Positions 22,707 through 31,730 of a DNA stretch of 64,000 nt are shown in pieces (within the stretch, counting starts at the first letter, position 1; the number at the start of each line of letters is the position of its first letter). This DNA is from Alphaproteobacteria bacterium (GTDB lineage Bacteria; Pseudomonadota; Alphaproteobacteria; Micropepsales; Micropepsaceae). The DNA lies in the NCBI GenBank assembly GCA_947474645.1, contig CANJJD010000002.1:38745-102744 (forward strand), read 5' to 3'. Under the pieces are notes generated by a model. It saw only the letters and a program-made list of their open reading frames with translations, searched no databases and was not told where the DNA came from. Position numbers and translations under genes: made by a program.

Positions 22707-24439
22707 TGCGCGGTGTCTCCGAACTGCGCCTGGTCGGACGCCTGATGTCCTATGCCTTGCGCCACAAGCCCATCATCGTGCCCATCACCTTGCTCGGCAT
22801 CCTGTCGTCGGCGGCGGAAGTGGCGGCCATGGTCTGCATCGTACCGCTGGGGATCCTGGCGAGCGGCAACACGCTGGCGGCCGACAGCATCTGGCGGCGG
22901 GTGCCGGAGATGGTGGGCATCCATCCCGACACGAAATTCTATGCCGTGCTGTTCCTGTCCATTTTCCTGTTCCGCATGGTCAGCAACGTCGCCGCGCTGG
23001 TGCTGGGCGCGCACACCTTGCACACGCTGTTCGCGCATCTGGCGGTGCGGGCCCATGCCGCTTTCGTGCGCCACCTGACCTTCCAGGACATCGTCAAGCA
23101 GCAGATCGGGCACTTCTTCTCCATCGCCGGCGATGAATCCAGCCGCGGCGCCCAGGTCGTGGTCGGAGTGATGCGCATCATTCCGGTGATCTTCCTGTTC
23201 GCCGCCTATGCTGCGATCATTTTCTACCAGTCCTGGCGCGGCGGCTTGGCCTTGTGCGCCCTGATTTTCTTCATGGTCTTTGCCCTCAAGGGCGCGTTCC
23301 GCCGTTCGTTCCGCCTGGGTCACCAGTTGGCCGAGCAGGGCCGGGCGGCCAACACCCATTTCTTCGACTCGCTGGGGGGCTTGCGCACCGTGCGCGGCTT
23401 CACCGCGGAAGGCTTTGTCACCGGCCGCTACGAAAGCCTTATGAAAAATTATGCCTGGATGAGCTTCCTGTCAGACGCCCTCTCGCAGATGACCCAGATC
23501 CCCGTGATGGTGCTGGTTGCCGTGCTGCTGGGCTTTATCGCCTTCGCCGTCACCGATACCGCCCTGATCCAGAACATGCCGTTGTTCTTCGCCGGCGTGA
23601 TGATGTTCACCCGCCTGATGCCAATGGCCAGTTACGGCCTGGAAGCGGCGATGAAGCTGACCGCCAACATCAAGGCAGGCCGCAACATCGACGAGATGCT
23701 GCAGGCGGTTCATGACGCGGAAAAACAGGACCCCCTGCCCGTGTTCCCCGAAAAGGAGCGCATCACCCGCATCGAGTTCGACCGCCTGACATTCCGCTAT
23801 GCCGACGACACGCCCATGATCCTGGACAATTTTTCCCATGTGCTGAAAGCCGGGCGCAGCTATGCCATCACCGGGCCGTCCGGCGCCGGCAAGTCGTCGC
23901 TGGTGGATTTGCTGCTGAAATTCTACCAGCCCGACCAGGGCGCGGTTCGCGTCAACGGCCGCGACATCTCCCAGCTTTCCACCGCCTCGCTGCGCCAGCA
24001 CATCATCATGGCCGAGCAGGCGGTGCGTATTTTCTACGGCACCGTGCTGGAAAATGTGCAGTTCGACGACGCCCATGCCGGGGACAAGGCCGAAAGTGCG
24101 CTGCGCCTGGTCGGCCTGACCGAGCTTTTGAAATCGCTGCCCGCGGGGCTGGACACGATGTTGACCTTCCAGGGCAGCAATTTTTCCGGCGGCCAGCGCC
24201 AGCGCATCGGCATCGCCCGCGCCCTGGTGCGCACCGCCGACGTGCTGGTCCTGGATGAAAGCACCAACGCGCTGGACCATGACACCCGCGAATCCATCCT
24301 GAATGCCCTGCTTTCGTCTTACAAAGATCGCATCCTGATCTTCGTCACCCATGATCCTTACGTGATCGGACGGGTGGATGAAGTGATCGAATTGCGCCCG
24401 CCGCGTCCCCAGGGCGACGCGCCGATGGCGGCACAATAA
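22706..24439 (+). CDS. ABC exporter, fused membrane and ATPase domains (MsbA/PglK-like)
   Basis: 577 residues. N-terminal six-helix exporter domain (to about residue 330), C-terminal ATPase with Walker A GPSGAGKSSLVD, a Q-loop-like MAEQAVRIF, signature FSGGQRQRIGIARAL, Walker B VLVLDEST and the switch His in FVTHD. Half-transporters of this type export lipids or flip lipid-linked oligosaccharides (MsbA, PglK). No Wzx flippase or Wzm/Wzt pair was seen in the window, so a flippase role is plausible. The ATG at 22706 lies in the PhyH stop (TGATG); 54 upstream in-frame codons belong to the overlap. Confidence 0.85.
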   Translation: MRGVSELRLVGRLMSYALRHKPIIVPITLLGILSSAAEVAAMVCIVPLGILASGNTLAADSIWRRVPEMVGIHPDTKFYAVLFLSIFLFRMVSNVAALVLGAHTLHTLFAHLAVRAHAAFVRHLTFQDIVKQQIGHFFSIAGDESSRGAQVVVGVMRIIPVIFLFAAYAAIIFYQSWRGGLALCALIFFMVFALKGAFRRSFRLGHQLAEQGRAANTHFFDSLGGLRTVRGFTAEGFVTGRYESLMKNYAWMSFLSDALSQMTQIPVMVLVAVLLGFIAFAVTDTALIQNMPLFFAGVMMFTRLMPMASYGLEAAMKLTANIKAGRNIDEMLQAVHDAEKQDPLPVFPEKERITRIEFDRLTFRYADDTPMILDNFSHVLKAGRSYAITGPSGAGKSSLVDLLLKFYQPDQGAVRVNGRDISQLSTASLRQHIIMAEQAVRIFYGTVLENVQFDDAHAGDKAESALRLVGLTELLKSLPAGLDTMLTFQGSNFSGGQRQRIGIARALVRTADVLVLDESTNALDHDTRESILNALLSSYKDRILIFVTHDPYVIGRVDEVIELRPPRPQGDAPMAAQ

Positions 24440-24443
24440 GCAG

Positions 24444-25463
24444 ATGGTAGACCAGCCCTTTAAAGCTTTTCTTCGTAGACTTGCGCGGCGTACCTATGAT
24501 TTCGCGCGCTATGAACGCCTGCCGGTGATGAACCGTCCTGACCAAGTTGAGGGGATAGAGCACGCCATCGTGCGGACTACTGCAAAGCTGAGTGTGGATG
24601 ATCCTCAAAATGGGGGACCGGCACGGATCATTCTGGGGGCCGGCGCCTATATCGGCGAACGGGTCGAACTGGCGGCGCTGAAGGGCGGTTCCATCCGGAT
24701 TGGCAATGATACCTCTCTACAAAATGACTGTCTCGTCGGCGGAGATGTGCGCATCGGAGCGCACTGCCTGTTCGGCAAATACGTTTTTGCCTCATCTACC
24801 AATCATCGCTTCGCCGATATTCCGGCCTGGCTGATCCGCGATCAGGACCATCTGGCCATTGCCCATCCGGAAGCACTCAAAAGCCCTGTCAGCCGGGCAA
24901 TTGTCATTGAAGATGATTGCTGGATTGGGCAGGGAGTCGTTATCAGCCCGGGCGTTCAGATCGGACGCGGCGCGGTGATCGGCGCCAATTGCGTCGTGAG
25001 TCGGGACATCCCGCCGTATGAAATCCACGGGGGGGCGCCTAACCGATGCATTGGGACGCGCTTGACGTTTGTACCGCCCTCCAGCCTGAGCGCGGAACGG
25101 GATGAACACCTGCCATATTTCTACAGGGGATTCCGCCTTTCCCAGGACGCATTGTCGGCAAGCCGGGTCCAAGGCGTGGTGCGCGCGCATGGACCCTCCT
25201 GGCTGGTGCTGGCCAAAGGCAAACGCCTCACCCTCCGCGGCCGCTGCAACGGCACGATGGCGCTCAGCATTCGCATTCATGGCATTTCCTGCGGCAGCCA
25301 TACCACTGAGGGAAACTTCGATCTCTCGGTGGATGTACCGATTGATGATTCTGCGAAAGACTTTCCTCGCGCCCTACAACCCTACATGCTGGTCGAAATT
25401 GCGCCAGCCCCGTTCGCCGAGTATGGCATCGCCACGGCAGTGTCGGAAGCCTCGCCGACATGA
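24444..25463 (+). CDS. Hexapeptide-repeat (LbH) acyltransferase with C-terminal extension
   Basis: 339 residues. Residues 60-200 contain left-handed beta-helix hexapeptide repeats (IILGAGAYIGERVEL, SIRIGNDTSLQNDCLVGGDVRIG, VIEDDCWIGQGVVISPGVQIGRGAVIGANCVV) closing with GGAPNRCIG, as in maa/NodL/WcaF-type O-acetyltransferases; the active-site His is probably in SSTNHRF. The last ~130 residues form an unusual beta-rich extension not seen in those families. Likely acetylates a sugar or lipid-linked glycan. Four bases after the ABC gene; ATGA overlap with the next. Confidence 0.75.
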   Translation: MVDQPFKAFLRRLARRTYDFARYERLPVMNRPDQVEGIEHAIVRTTAKLSVDDPQNGGPARIILGAGAYIGERVELAALKGGSIRIGNDTSLQNDCLVGGDVRIGAHCLFGKYVFASSTNHRFADIPAWLIRDQDHLAIAHPEALKSPVSRAIVIEDDCWIGQGVVISPGVQIGRGAVIGANCVVSRDIPPYEIHGGAPNRCIGTRLTFVPPSSLSAERDEHLPYFYRGFRLSQDALSASRVQGVVRAHGPSWLVLAKGKRLTLRGRCNGTMALSIRIHGISCGSHTTEGNFDLSVDVPIDDSAKDFPRALQPYMLVEIAPAPFAEYGIATAVSEASPT

Positions 25464-26278
25464 TCAACCTGTCGCAAATGCTGAAGGAACTAGTCCGTAA
25501 CATTGTGGGCCTTGCGGCCGTCGCGGTCCCGATTTCCCGGCGCGGCCCCTTCCGCCACGTCGGCGGCGCCGCGCGACGCGCCATTCGCTTCGACATCTGG
25601 GCCAATCCGGATTCACTCCTTCAGATGCGCAAGGTCCGCCAGCAGGTCGCTGCCGCCCGTGCCCGACATTTCCTGAAGGGTGACATTCGGATGGTCGGGA
25701 CGAACGGCAAAGTGGCGCGCGGCACCGTGGATCACAATATCGCTGGCGCGCGCGAATCTGCGGATCTTGACCGGCCTGTCGTGTTGGTGCAGGTCGTGAG
25801 CGCGATCGAAAAGATCCGCAAAAATATCTCCAACCTCGACGTGCTCTCGGTTGGTCCGCGCTCGGAAATCGAACTGTTTGGGATTCGCGCTGCGGGCTTC
25901 AGTTGGAACCGCATCAAGGCCATAGACCTCTTCGCTTACTCACCCTATGTGCAGACCGGCGACGTCCACGCAATCCCCTTTCCCGACAATTCCTTCGACG
26001 TGGTGTTCCTGGGCTGGGTGCTGGCCTATAGCAAGGACCAGACGGGTGCGATCCGGGAGGTAGTGCGCGTGTTGCGGCCAGGCGGAATTGCCGTGGTGGC
26101 ATCCGATTACAGCAGCGAAGAAACCCACACACGCGCGCGCGTGGATTCTACCCACATGCAGAACTCAGATCAGATGCTGGCCTTGTTTGGTGAGCATGCC
26201 GGCTATGTCTATTTCCGCCATGACCCGCAAATGCCGGACATCCACATGATCATGATCGCTGTGGAAGTCAGGAAGTGA
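25460..26278 (+). CDS. SAM-dependent methyltransferase domain protein
   Basis: 272 residues. The Methyltransf_11 signature is in the C-terminal half: DVLSVGPRSEIEL in place of the glycine-rich loop, AIDLFAYSPYVQTGDVHAIPFPDNSFDVVFLGW, and REVVRVLRPGGIAVVASDY. The N-terminal 110 residues are basic and lack a recognisable domain. The degenerate motif I (VGPRSE) is shared by predicted methyltransferases of surface-glycan loci; activity is not certain. Coupled to neighbours by ATGA upstream and GTGA downstream overlaps, immediately before the neu-type genes. Confidence 0.65.
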   Translation: MINLSQMLKELVRNIVGLAAVAVPISRRGPFRHVGGAARRAIRFDIWANPDSLLQMRKVRQQVAAARARHFLKGDIRMVGTNGKVARGTVDHNIAGARESADLDRPVVLVQVVSAIEKIRKNISNLDVLSVGPRSEIELFGIRAAGFSWNRIKAIDLFAYSPYVQTGDVHAIPFPDNSFDVVFLGWVLAYSKDQTGAIREVVRVLRPGGIAVVASDYSSEETHTRARVDSTHMQNSDQMLALFGEHAGYVYFRHDPQMPDIHMIMIAVEVRK

Positions 26279-26967
26279 CAGCCGCCAGGTTCATCGCCCT
26301 GATTCCCGCGCGCGGCGGGTCCAAGGGCCTGCTGCGCAAGAACCTGCGCGAACTGGCCGGCAAGCCGCTGCTGAACCATGCCATCGATGCGGCGCGCGGC
26401 TCACGCCATGTCTCCGCCATCTATGTTTCGTCGGAAGACGAGGAAATCCTGGCCGCGGGCACGCAAGCAGGCTGCACCGCCATCCGCCGCCCCGCCGCGC
26501 TGGCGCAGGATGCCTCCACCGCTACCGAGGTGATGCAGCATTTCTTTGAGACCGCGGCGCTCGATGGCGACCCCACCATCATCTACCTGCAGCCGACCTC
26601 GCCTTTGCGCACCAGTGCCCACCTCGATGGCGCTATCGCCGCTATGACGGCGGCGGGTGCCACAAGCCTTGTCAGCGTGGTGGAACTGGAAAAGTCGCCG
26701 TTCAAAAGCTTCATCTGCGGTGAGGATGGCCGGCTAAAGTCCCTGTTCTACGAAAAGTTCTCCAATCACAATCGCCAGGAACTGCCCAAGACCTATATTC
26801 CCAACGGCGCGATATACATCTTTCCCAAATCGCTGTTCCTGGCCCGGGGCGGCTTTCCGTCGGAAGGCAGCCTTCCTTATATCATGAGCGCCGCCGACAG
26901 CGTGGATATCGATAATCAGTCCGACCTGGACCGGGCGCAAAAGCTTATGGAGCAACGCAATGGCTGA
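26275..26967 (+). CDS. neuA: Acylneuraminate cytidylyltransferase (CMP-nonulosonate synthetase)
   Basis: 230 residues. It activates a nine-carbon keto-sugar acid with CTP. Seen: [22 protein letters not shown] (CTP-binding P-loop-like motif), [27 protein letters not shown] and the late [13 protein letters not shown], all hallmarks of the NeuA/LegF/PseF family. Members for Neu5Ac, legionaminate and pseudaminate look alike, so the specific acid is not settled. The start is GTG, overlapping the previous stop. Followed by the synthase (8-base overlap) and the 2-epimerase, completing the minimal pathway. Confidence 0.88.
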   Translation: MTAARFIALIPARGGSKGLLRKNLRELAGKPLLNHAIDAARGSRHVSAIYVSSEDEEILAAGTQAGCTAIRRPAALAQDASTATEVMQHFFETAALDGDPTIIYLQPTSPLRTSAHLDGAIAAMTAAGATSLVSVVELEKSPFKSFICGEDGRLKSLFYEKFSNHNRQELPKTYIPNGAIYIFPKSLFLARGGFPSEGSLPYIMSAADSVDIDNQSDLDRAQKLMEQRNG

Positions 26968-28003
26968 ATTTCAGATTGGCGCCCGCAAGATCGGCAACAA
27001 TCATGTCCCGGTTGTGATCGCCGAGATCGGCATCAACCATGAAGGCTCGCTGGCCGTGGCCAAGCAGATGGTGGACGCCGCCATCGGCGCCGGCGCCGAG
27101 ATCATCAAGCACCAGACCCATATCGTCGAAGACGAAATGTCGGACCACGCCAAGTCCACAATCCCGGGCAATGCCGATGTCTCGATCTACGAGATCATGG
27201 AACGCTGCGCCCTGAACGAAGACGATGAGCGCCGCCTGATGGATTATGTCCAGGACAAGGGCGCCATCTTTATCTCCACGCCCTTCAGCCGCGCCGCCGC
27301 CGACCGCCTAGCCAAATTCAATGTCGGCGCCTACAAGATCGGCTCGGGCGAGTGCAACAACTACCCCCTAATTAAGCACGTCGCCGCTTTCGGCAAGCCG
27401 ATGATCATCTCGACCGGCATGAACACCATTGAATCGATACGCCCATCGGTGGAGATCATGCGCAAGGCCGGTGTGCCCTTCTGCCTGCTTCATTGCACCA
27501 ACGTCTATCCCACCCCGCCCGAACTGGTGCGGCTGGGCGCGATGACGCGGCTGCAGGATGAATTCCCCGACGCGGTGGTGGGCCTGTCGGATCACACCAT
27601 CAACAACTATGCCTGCCTGGGCGCGGTGGCGCTGGGGGCATCGGTGCTGGAGCGCCACTTCACCGACCGCATGGACCGGCCGGGACCCGACATTGTCTGT
27701 TCCATGGACCCCAAAGCCCTGTCCGACCTGATCGAAGGCGCGACCTACATCTTCAAGGAGCGTGGCGGCGACAAGGGGCCGGTGGATGCCGAAGCGCCCA
27801 CCATCGCCTTTGCCTTTGCCTCGGTGGTGGCGATCAAGGACATTGCGGCCGGCGAAGCGCTCAGCGACAAGAATATCTGGGTCAAGCGGCCGGGCGGCGG
27901 TGATTTCGGCGCCGGCGATTTCGATGCCCTGCTGGGCCAGAAGGCATTGCGCGCCATCACCTCCGGCGCGCAGGTCAGCCGCCAAGACGTTGCGCTGTCC
28001 TGA
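26960..28003 (+). CDS. neuB: N-acetylneuraminate synthase family enzyme (NeuB/LegI)
   Basis: 347 residues. It condenses phosphoenolpyruvate with an N-acyl-hexosamine to a nonulosonic acid. Seen: [52 protein letters not shown] and [17 protein letters not shown] in the TIM barrel, then a C-terminal SAF (antifreeze-like) domain with [12 protein letters not shown]. By recall the HCTN and [10 protein letters not shown] segments resemble the meningococcal sialic acid synthase more than PseI, but Leg and Neu types are hard to separate by eye. Confidence 0.88.
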   Translation: MAEFQIGARKIGNNHVPVVIAEIGINHEGSLAVAKQMVDAAIGAGAEIIKHQTHIVEDEMSDHAKSTIPGNADVSIYEIMERCALNEDDERRLMDYVQDKGAIFISTPFSRAAADRLAKFNVGAYKIGSGECNNYPLIKHVAAFGKPMIISTGMNTIESIRPSVEIMRKAGVPFCLLHCTNVYPTPPELVRLGAMTRLQDEFPDAVVGLSDHTINNYACLGAVALGASVLERHFTDRMDRPGPDIVCSMDPKALSDLIEGATYIFKERGGDKGPVDAEAPTIAFAFASVVAIKDIAAGEALSDKNIWVKRPGGGDFGAGDFDALLGQKALRAITSGAQVSRQDVALS

Positions 28004-29133
28004 TGGCGCCCCGGAAGATCGCCTTCGTTACCGGCACGCGCGCCGATTTCGGCAAGCTGAAATCCCTGATGAACAAGGTTCAGGGCGATCCGGCGTTCGA
28101 ACTGCATGTCTTCGTCACCGGCATGCACATGCTGGCGCGCTACGGCTCGACCCATGAAGAGGTGGAGAAGTCTGGCTTCCGCAACATCTACAAATACATG
28201 AACCAGAACGCCGCCGATCGCATGGACCATATCCTGTCCAAGACCATCACCGGCCTGTCCGACTATGTGCACGAGATCAAGCCCGACCTGCTGGTGATCC
28301 ATGGTGACCGGGTCGAGGCCCTGGCGGGCGCCTCGGTGGGAGCGCTCAACAACCTGCGCGTCTGCCATGTCGAGGGCGGCGAGGTTTCGGGCACGGTGGA
28401 CGAGTTGATCCGCCATGCCGTATCCAAGCTGTCGCATATCCATTTCGTCGCCAATGACCGCGCCCAGGCGCGGCTGAAGCAGTTGGGCGAGCGCGAGGAA
28501 AGCATCTATGTGATCGGCTCGCCCGACATCGATGCGATGAATTCCGCGCTGCCCAGCATGGACGAAGCGCGCAAACGCTATGGTTTCGACTATGCCGAGC
28601 ATGCGGTGGTGCTGTTCCACCCCGTGACCTCGGAAGTGCCCGACATGCGCCGCCAGACCCGCACCATGGTGGACGCGCTGCTCGCCTCGGACCAGAATTA
28701 CATCGTGATCTATCCCAACAATGATCACGGCACCGAAATCATCCTGGAAGAATATGAGCGCCTGCGCGGCAATCCGCGCTTCAAGCTGTATCCCTCCATC
28801 CGCTTTGAATATTTCCTGCGCATCCTCAAGGAAGCGCGCTTCATGATCGGCAATTCCAGCGCCGGGGTGCGCGAAGCGCCGCATTTTGGCCTGCCCGCGA
28901 TCAACCTGGGCACCCGCCAGAACAACCGCGTCGTTCATGACAGCGTCATCAACGCCCCGATCGAGCCCAAGGCTATTCAGGATGCCATTGCGGCGGCACT
29001 CGGCCTGGCGCGCAAGCCGGTCGCCCTGTTCGGCACCGGCAACAGCGCCGAGCTGTTTCACGCCATCCTGCAGGACGACAAATTCTGGCAGCAGCCGACC
29101 CAGAAATTCTTCGTGGACCGGGCGCCGGCGTGA
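28003..29133 (+). CDS. neuC: UDP-N-acetylglucosamine 2-epimerase, hydrolysing (NeuC/LegG)
   Basis: 376 residues. It converts UDP-GlcNAc (or UDP-diacetylbacillosamine for LegG) to the ManNAc-type sugar used by the synthase. Seen: IAFVTGTRADFGKL at the N-terminus, VIHGDRVEALAGA, CHVEGGEVSGTVDE, VIGSPDID and the C-terminal SIRFEYFLRIL plus GNSSAGVREAPHFG, the GT-B epimerase core with the family's HGDR and NSSAG motifs. It starts in the synthase stop (TGATG). No 4,6-dehydratase/aminotransferase pair for bacillosamine lies beside it, so Neu5Ac-type chemistry is the simpler reading. Confidence 0.88.
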   Translation: MAPRKIAFVTGTRADFGKLKSLMNKVQGDPAFELHVFVTGMHMLARYGSTHEEVEKSGFRNIYKYMNQNAADRMDHILSKTITGLSDYVHEIKPDLLVIHGDRVEALAGASVGALNNLRVCHVEGGEVSGTVDELIRHAVSKLSHIHFVANDRAQARLKQLGEREESIYVIGSPDIDAMNSALPSMDEARKRYGFDYAEHAVVLFHPVTSEVPDMRRQTRTMVDALLASDQNYIVIYPNNDHGTEIILEEYERLRGNPRFKLYPSIRFEYFLRILKEARFMIGNSSAGVREAPHFGLPAINLGTRQNNRVVHDSVINAPIEPKAIQDAIAAALGLARKPVALFGTGNSAELFHAILQDDKFWQQPTQKFFVDRAPA

Positions 29134-29870
29134 GGGTTATTGCGCGCCTTGACGTCAAGAACCAGTTCGTCATCAAGGGCATCCACCTTGAGGGACTGCG
29201 CAAGGTCGGCGACCCCATCGAACTGGCCAAGGCCTATTATGCCGCCGGCATTGACGAGATCGTCTTCATCGACAGCGTCGCCAGCCTTTATGGCCGCAAC
29301 AACCTGTTTCCGGTGATCCGCAAGGCGTCGGAGGAAGTCTTCGTGCCCATTACCATCGGCGGCGGCATCCGCAGCGTGGACGATGTCGCCCAGGCGCTGG
29401 ATTCCGGCGCCGACAAGGTCGCCATCAACACCGCAGGCGTGCACAACCCCAAGCTGATCGAGGACGTCGCCAAGAAATATGGCAGCCAGTGCGTGGTCGC
29501 CTCCATCCAGACCAAGAAGGTTCCCGGCGGCTGGGAAGCCTATGTCGATGCCGGGCGCGAGAAGACGGGCCTGAACGCGCTGGACTGGGCCAAGCGGCTG
29601 GTGGAACTGGGCGCGGGCGAGATGATCGTAACTTCCATTGACCAGGAAGGCACCAAGTCCGGTTTCGATGTGGAAGTGGCGCAGGCCATCAATGAAAGCG
29701 TCAACATCCCCGTGATCATCAGCGGCGGCTACGGCCAACCCAAACATGTCGGCGAGCTGCTGAAACGCACCCAGCCCAGCGGGCTGTGCTTCGCATCGGT
29801 GCTGCACTACAAGACCGCCAGCGTGGCTGATCTCAGGACCGTGCTGCGCGAAGCCGGGGCGCCGGCATGA
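29130..29870 (+). CDS. HisF-like cyclase subunit of a sugar-amidination system
   Basis: 246 residues. A HisF TIM barrel is evident: RLDVKNQFVIKGIHLEG (first catalytic Asp kept), ITIGGGIRSVDDV, KVAINTAGV, VTSIDQEGTKSGFD and IISGGYG. The motif normally AIDAKR, holding the second catalytic Asp of histidine biosynthesis, is SIQTKK here (about residue 130). Known: HisF2/HisH2-type pairs supply ammonia for acetamidino groups of surface sugars with a WbpG-type amidotransferase. Position between neuC and the hisH/amidotransferase genes supports that role rather than histidine synthesis. GTG start overlapping the neuC stop. Confidence 0.82.
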   Translation: MRVIARLDVKNQFVIKGIHLEGLRKVGDPIELAKAYYAAGIDEIVFIDSVASLYGRNNLFPVIRKASEEVFVPITIGGGIRSVDDVAQALDSGADKVAINTAGVHNPKLIEDVAKKYGSQCVVASIQTKKVPGGWEAYVDAGREKTGLNALDWAKRLVELGAGEMIVTSIDQEGTKSGFDVEVAQAINESVNIPVIISGGYGQPKHVGELLKRTQPSGLCFASVLHYKTASVADLRTVLREAGAPA

Positions 29871-30496
29871 AAACCATCTGCATCCTGGATTATGGCATCG
29901 GCAATATCCGCAGCGTCAGCAACGCCCTCACCAACCTGGGCGCAAAACCGGACATTACCCGTGACCCCGCCCGCATCGCCGCGGCGGACGGCATAATCCT
30001 GCCCGGCGTCGGCGCTTTTCCCTCCGGCATGGAATTGCTGCACCAGCATGGCCTGGTGGCGGAGATCCATAGATATGTGCAGACGGGAAAGCCGTTCCTG
30101 GGCATTTGCCTGGGGATGCAGCTTTTGTTCGACAAGGGCACCGAGTTCGGCACGACCGATGGGTTGAGCCTGGTGCCGGGCATCGTGGACCGCATTCCCG
30201 TGCAGCCGGGCGAAGGCCGCCTGCCCCACATCGCCTGGAGCCGGATTGCCCGCAACAGTGCGGTGCCGGACGTGATGTTTGCCGGTCTCAGCGACGAACA
30301 ATGCCGCTTCTACTTCGTGCACAGCTTCACCGCCCGCGACGTGCCGCGTGAATTCGTCACCGGCGCGCTGGATTATCTCGGCCATCAGGTGATCGCCGCC
30401 GTCCAGCGTGGCAATGTCTGGGGTACCCAGTTCCATCCCGAGAAAAGCGGCCCCAGCGGCCTGGCTGTTCTCACCAATTTCATTGGCCAGTGCTGA
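29867..30496 (+). CDS. HisH-like glutamine amidotransferase subunit
   Basis: 209 residues, class I glutamine amidotransferase. Seen: ILDYGIGNIRSVSNAL, LPGVGAFPSGM (oxyanion strand), the nucleophile elbow GICLGMQLLF and the His/Glu pair in QFHPEKSG. It releases ammonia from glutamine and channels it through the HisF-like partner. Genes overlap by four bases (ATGA), as for paired subunits. With the downstream PP-loop amidotransferase it is inferred to build an amidine on an N-acetylated sugar. Not the genome's histidine operon: no other his genes are nearby. Confidence 0.85.
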   Translation: MKTICILDYGIGNIRSVSNALTNLGAKPDITRDPARIAAADGIILPGVGAFPSGMELLHQHGLVAEIHRYVQTGKPFLGICLGMQLLFDKGTEFGTTDGLSLVPGIVDRIPVQPGEGRLPHIAWSRIARNSAVPDVMFAGLSDEQCRFYFVHSFTARDVPREFVTGALDYLGHQVIAAVQRGNVWGTQFHPEKSGPSGLAVLTNFIGQC

Positions 30497-30524
30497 CGCG
30501 CCGGCCCGCCTTCAAGGAGTTTTC

Positions 30525-31730
30525 ATGACCGAAGCCTTTTTCGGACTTCCCGAAACCGTGGTGTTCTGCAAGCGCTGCGTGATTTCCAACCAGCGGCCGT
30601 CATCGACCGTGGAGTTCAAGCACACCGCCCAGGACAAGAAGGCCACCATCGGCTTTGGCGAAGACGGGGTCTGCGACGCCTGCCGCTATCACGACCTGAA
30701 GGAAAAGGACATTGACTGGTCCAAGCGCGACCGCGAGTTGGAAACGCTGCTGGCCAAGCATCGCCGCAATGACGGCGGCTATGACATCGTGGTGCCGGGC
30801 AGCGGCGGCAAGGACAGCGCCTATACCTCGCATGTCCTGAAATACAAATATGGCATGAACCCGCTGACTGTGACCTGGGCGCCGCACAAATATACCGAAA
30901 TCGGCTGGAAGAATTTCGAGAACTGGCTGCATGTCGGCGGTCATGACAATCTGCTGTTCACCCCCAACGGCAAGCTGCACCGCTACCTGACGCGGCTGGC
31001 CTTCATCAACCTGTTGCACCCCTTCCAGCCCTTCATCGTCGGCCAGCGCATTATCGGCCCGGCGCTGGCGCGAAAGTTTGGCGTCAAGCTGGTGATGTAT
31101 GGCGAGAACCAGGCCGAATACGGCAATAATCCGAATGAGAATTACAAGCCGACCATGGACCGGAAGTTCTTTTCCGCCGGCGATCCCACCGAAATGACCC
31201 TGGGCGGGGTGCCGGTGCGCGACATCATCAAGGAAGGCAACTTCACCCTCAACGATTTTGCGCCCTATATCCCGCCGTCAGCGGACGATCTGGAGAAGAG
31301 CGGCGTGGAAGTGCATTACCTGGGCTATTACCTGAAATGGGATCCGCAGGAATGCTATTACTACGCCGCCGAGCATACCGGCTTCAAAGCCAATACCGAG
31401 CGGACGGAAGGCTCCTATTCCAAATACAGCAGCATCGACGACCGCATCGACCCGTTCCACTATTACACGACGTTGATCAAATTCGGCATCGGGCGCGCCA
31501 CCTATGATGCGGCGCAGGAAATCCGCAACGACAAGATTACCCGCGAGGAAGGCGTCGCGCTGGTCAAGAAATACGACCAGGAATTCCCCGCCAAATATTA
31601 CCCGGAATTCCTGGACTATATCGGCCTCAACGAGCAGGAATTCGCCGCTACGGTGGACAAGTTCCGCTCGCCGCATCTGTGGGAGCAATCCGGCAACGGC
31701 TGGCGGCTCAAGCATACGGTGTTCGACTAG
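30525..31730 (+). CDS. N-acetyl sugar amidotransferase (WbpG/PseA-like)
   Basis: 401 residues. It converts an acetamido to an acetamidino group using ATP and ammonia from the HisFH-like pair. Seen: two CxxC-type pairs (CKRCVISNQRPSS and CDACRYHD), likely a zinc site, then the PP-loop VPGSGGKDSAYTSHVLK near residue 87 and the YGENQAEYGNN segment typical of the family. An in-frame extension starts at 30408 inside hisH, but the ATG at 30525 has AAGGAG at the right distance. The product sugar is probably the neighbouring nonulosonate; a diamino-uronate is the alternative. Confidence 0.85.
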   Translation: MTEAFFGLPETVVFCKRCVISNQRPSSTVEFKHTAQDKKATIGFGEDGVCDACRYHDLKEKDIDWSKRDRELETLLAKHRRNDGGYDIVVPGSGGKDSAYTSHVLKYKYGMNPLTVTWAPHKYTEIGWKNFENWLHVGGHDNLLFTPNGKLHRYLTRLAFINLLHPFQPFIVGQRIIGPALARKFGVKLVMYGENQAEYGNNPNENYKPTMDRKFFSAGDPTEMTLGGVPVRDIIKEGNFTLNDFAPYIPPSADDLEKSGVEVHYLGYYLKWDPQECYYYAAEHTGFKANTERTEGSYSKYSSIDDRIDPFHYYTTLIKFGIGRATYDAAQEIRNDKITREEGVALVKKYDQEFPAKYYPEFLDYIGLNEQEFAATVDKFRSPHLWEQSGNGWRLKHTVFD

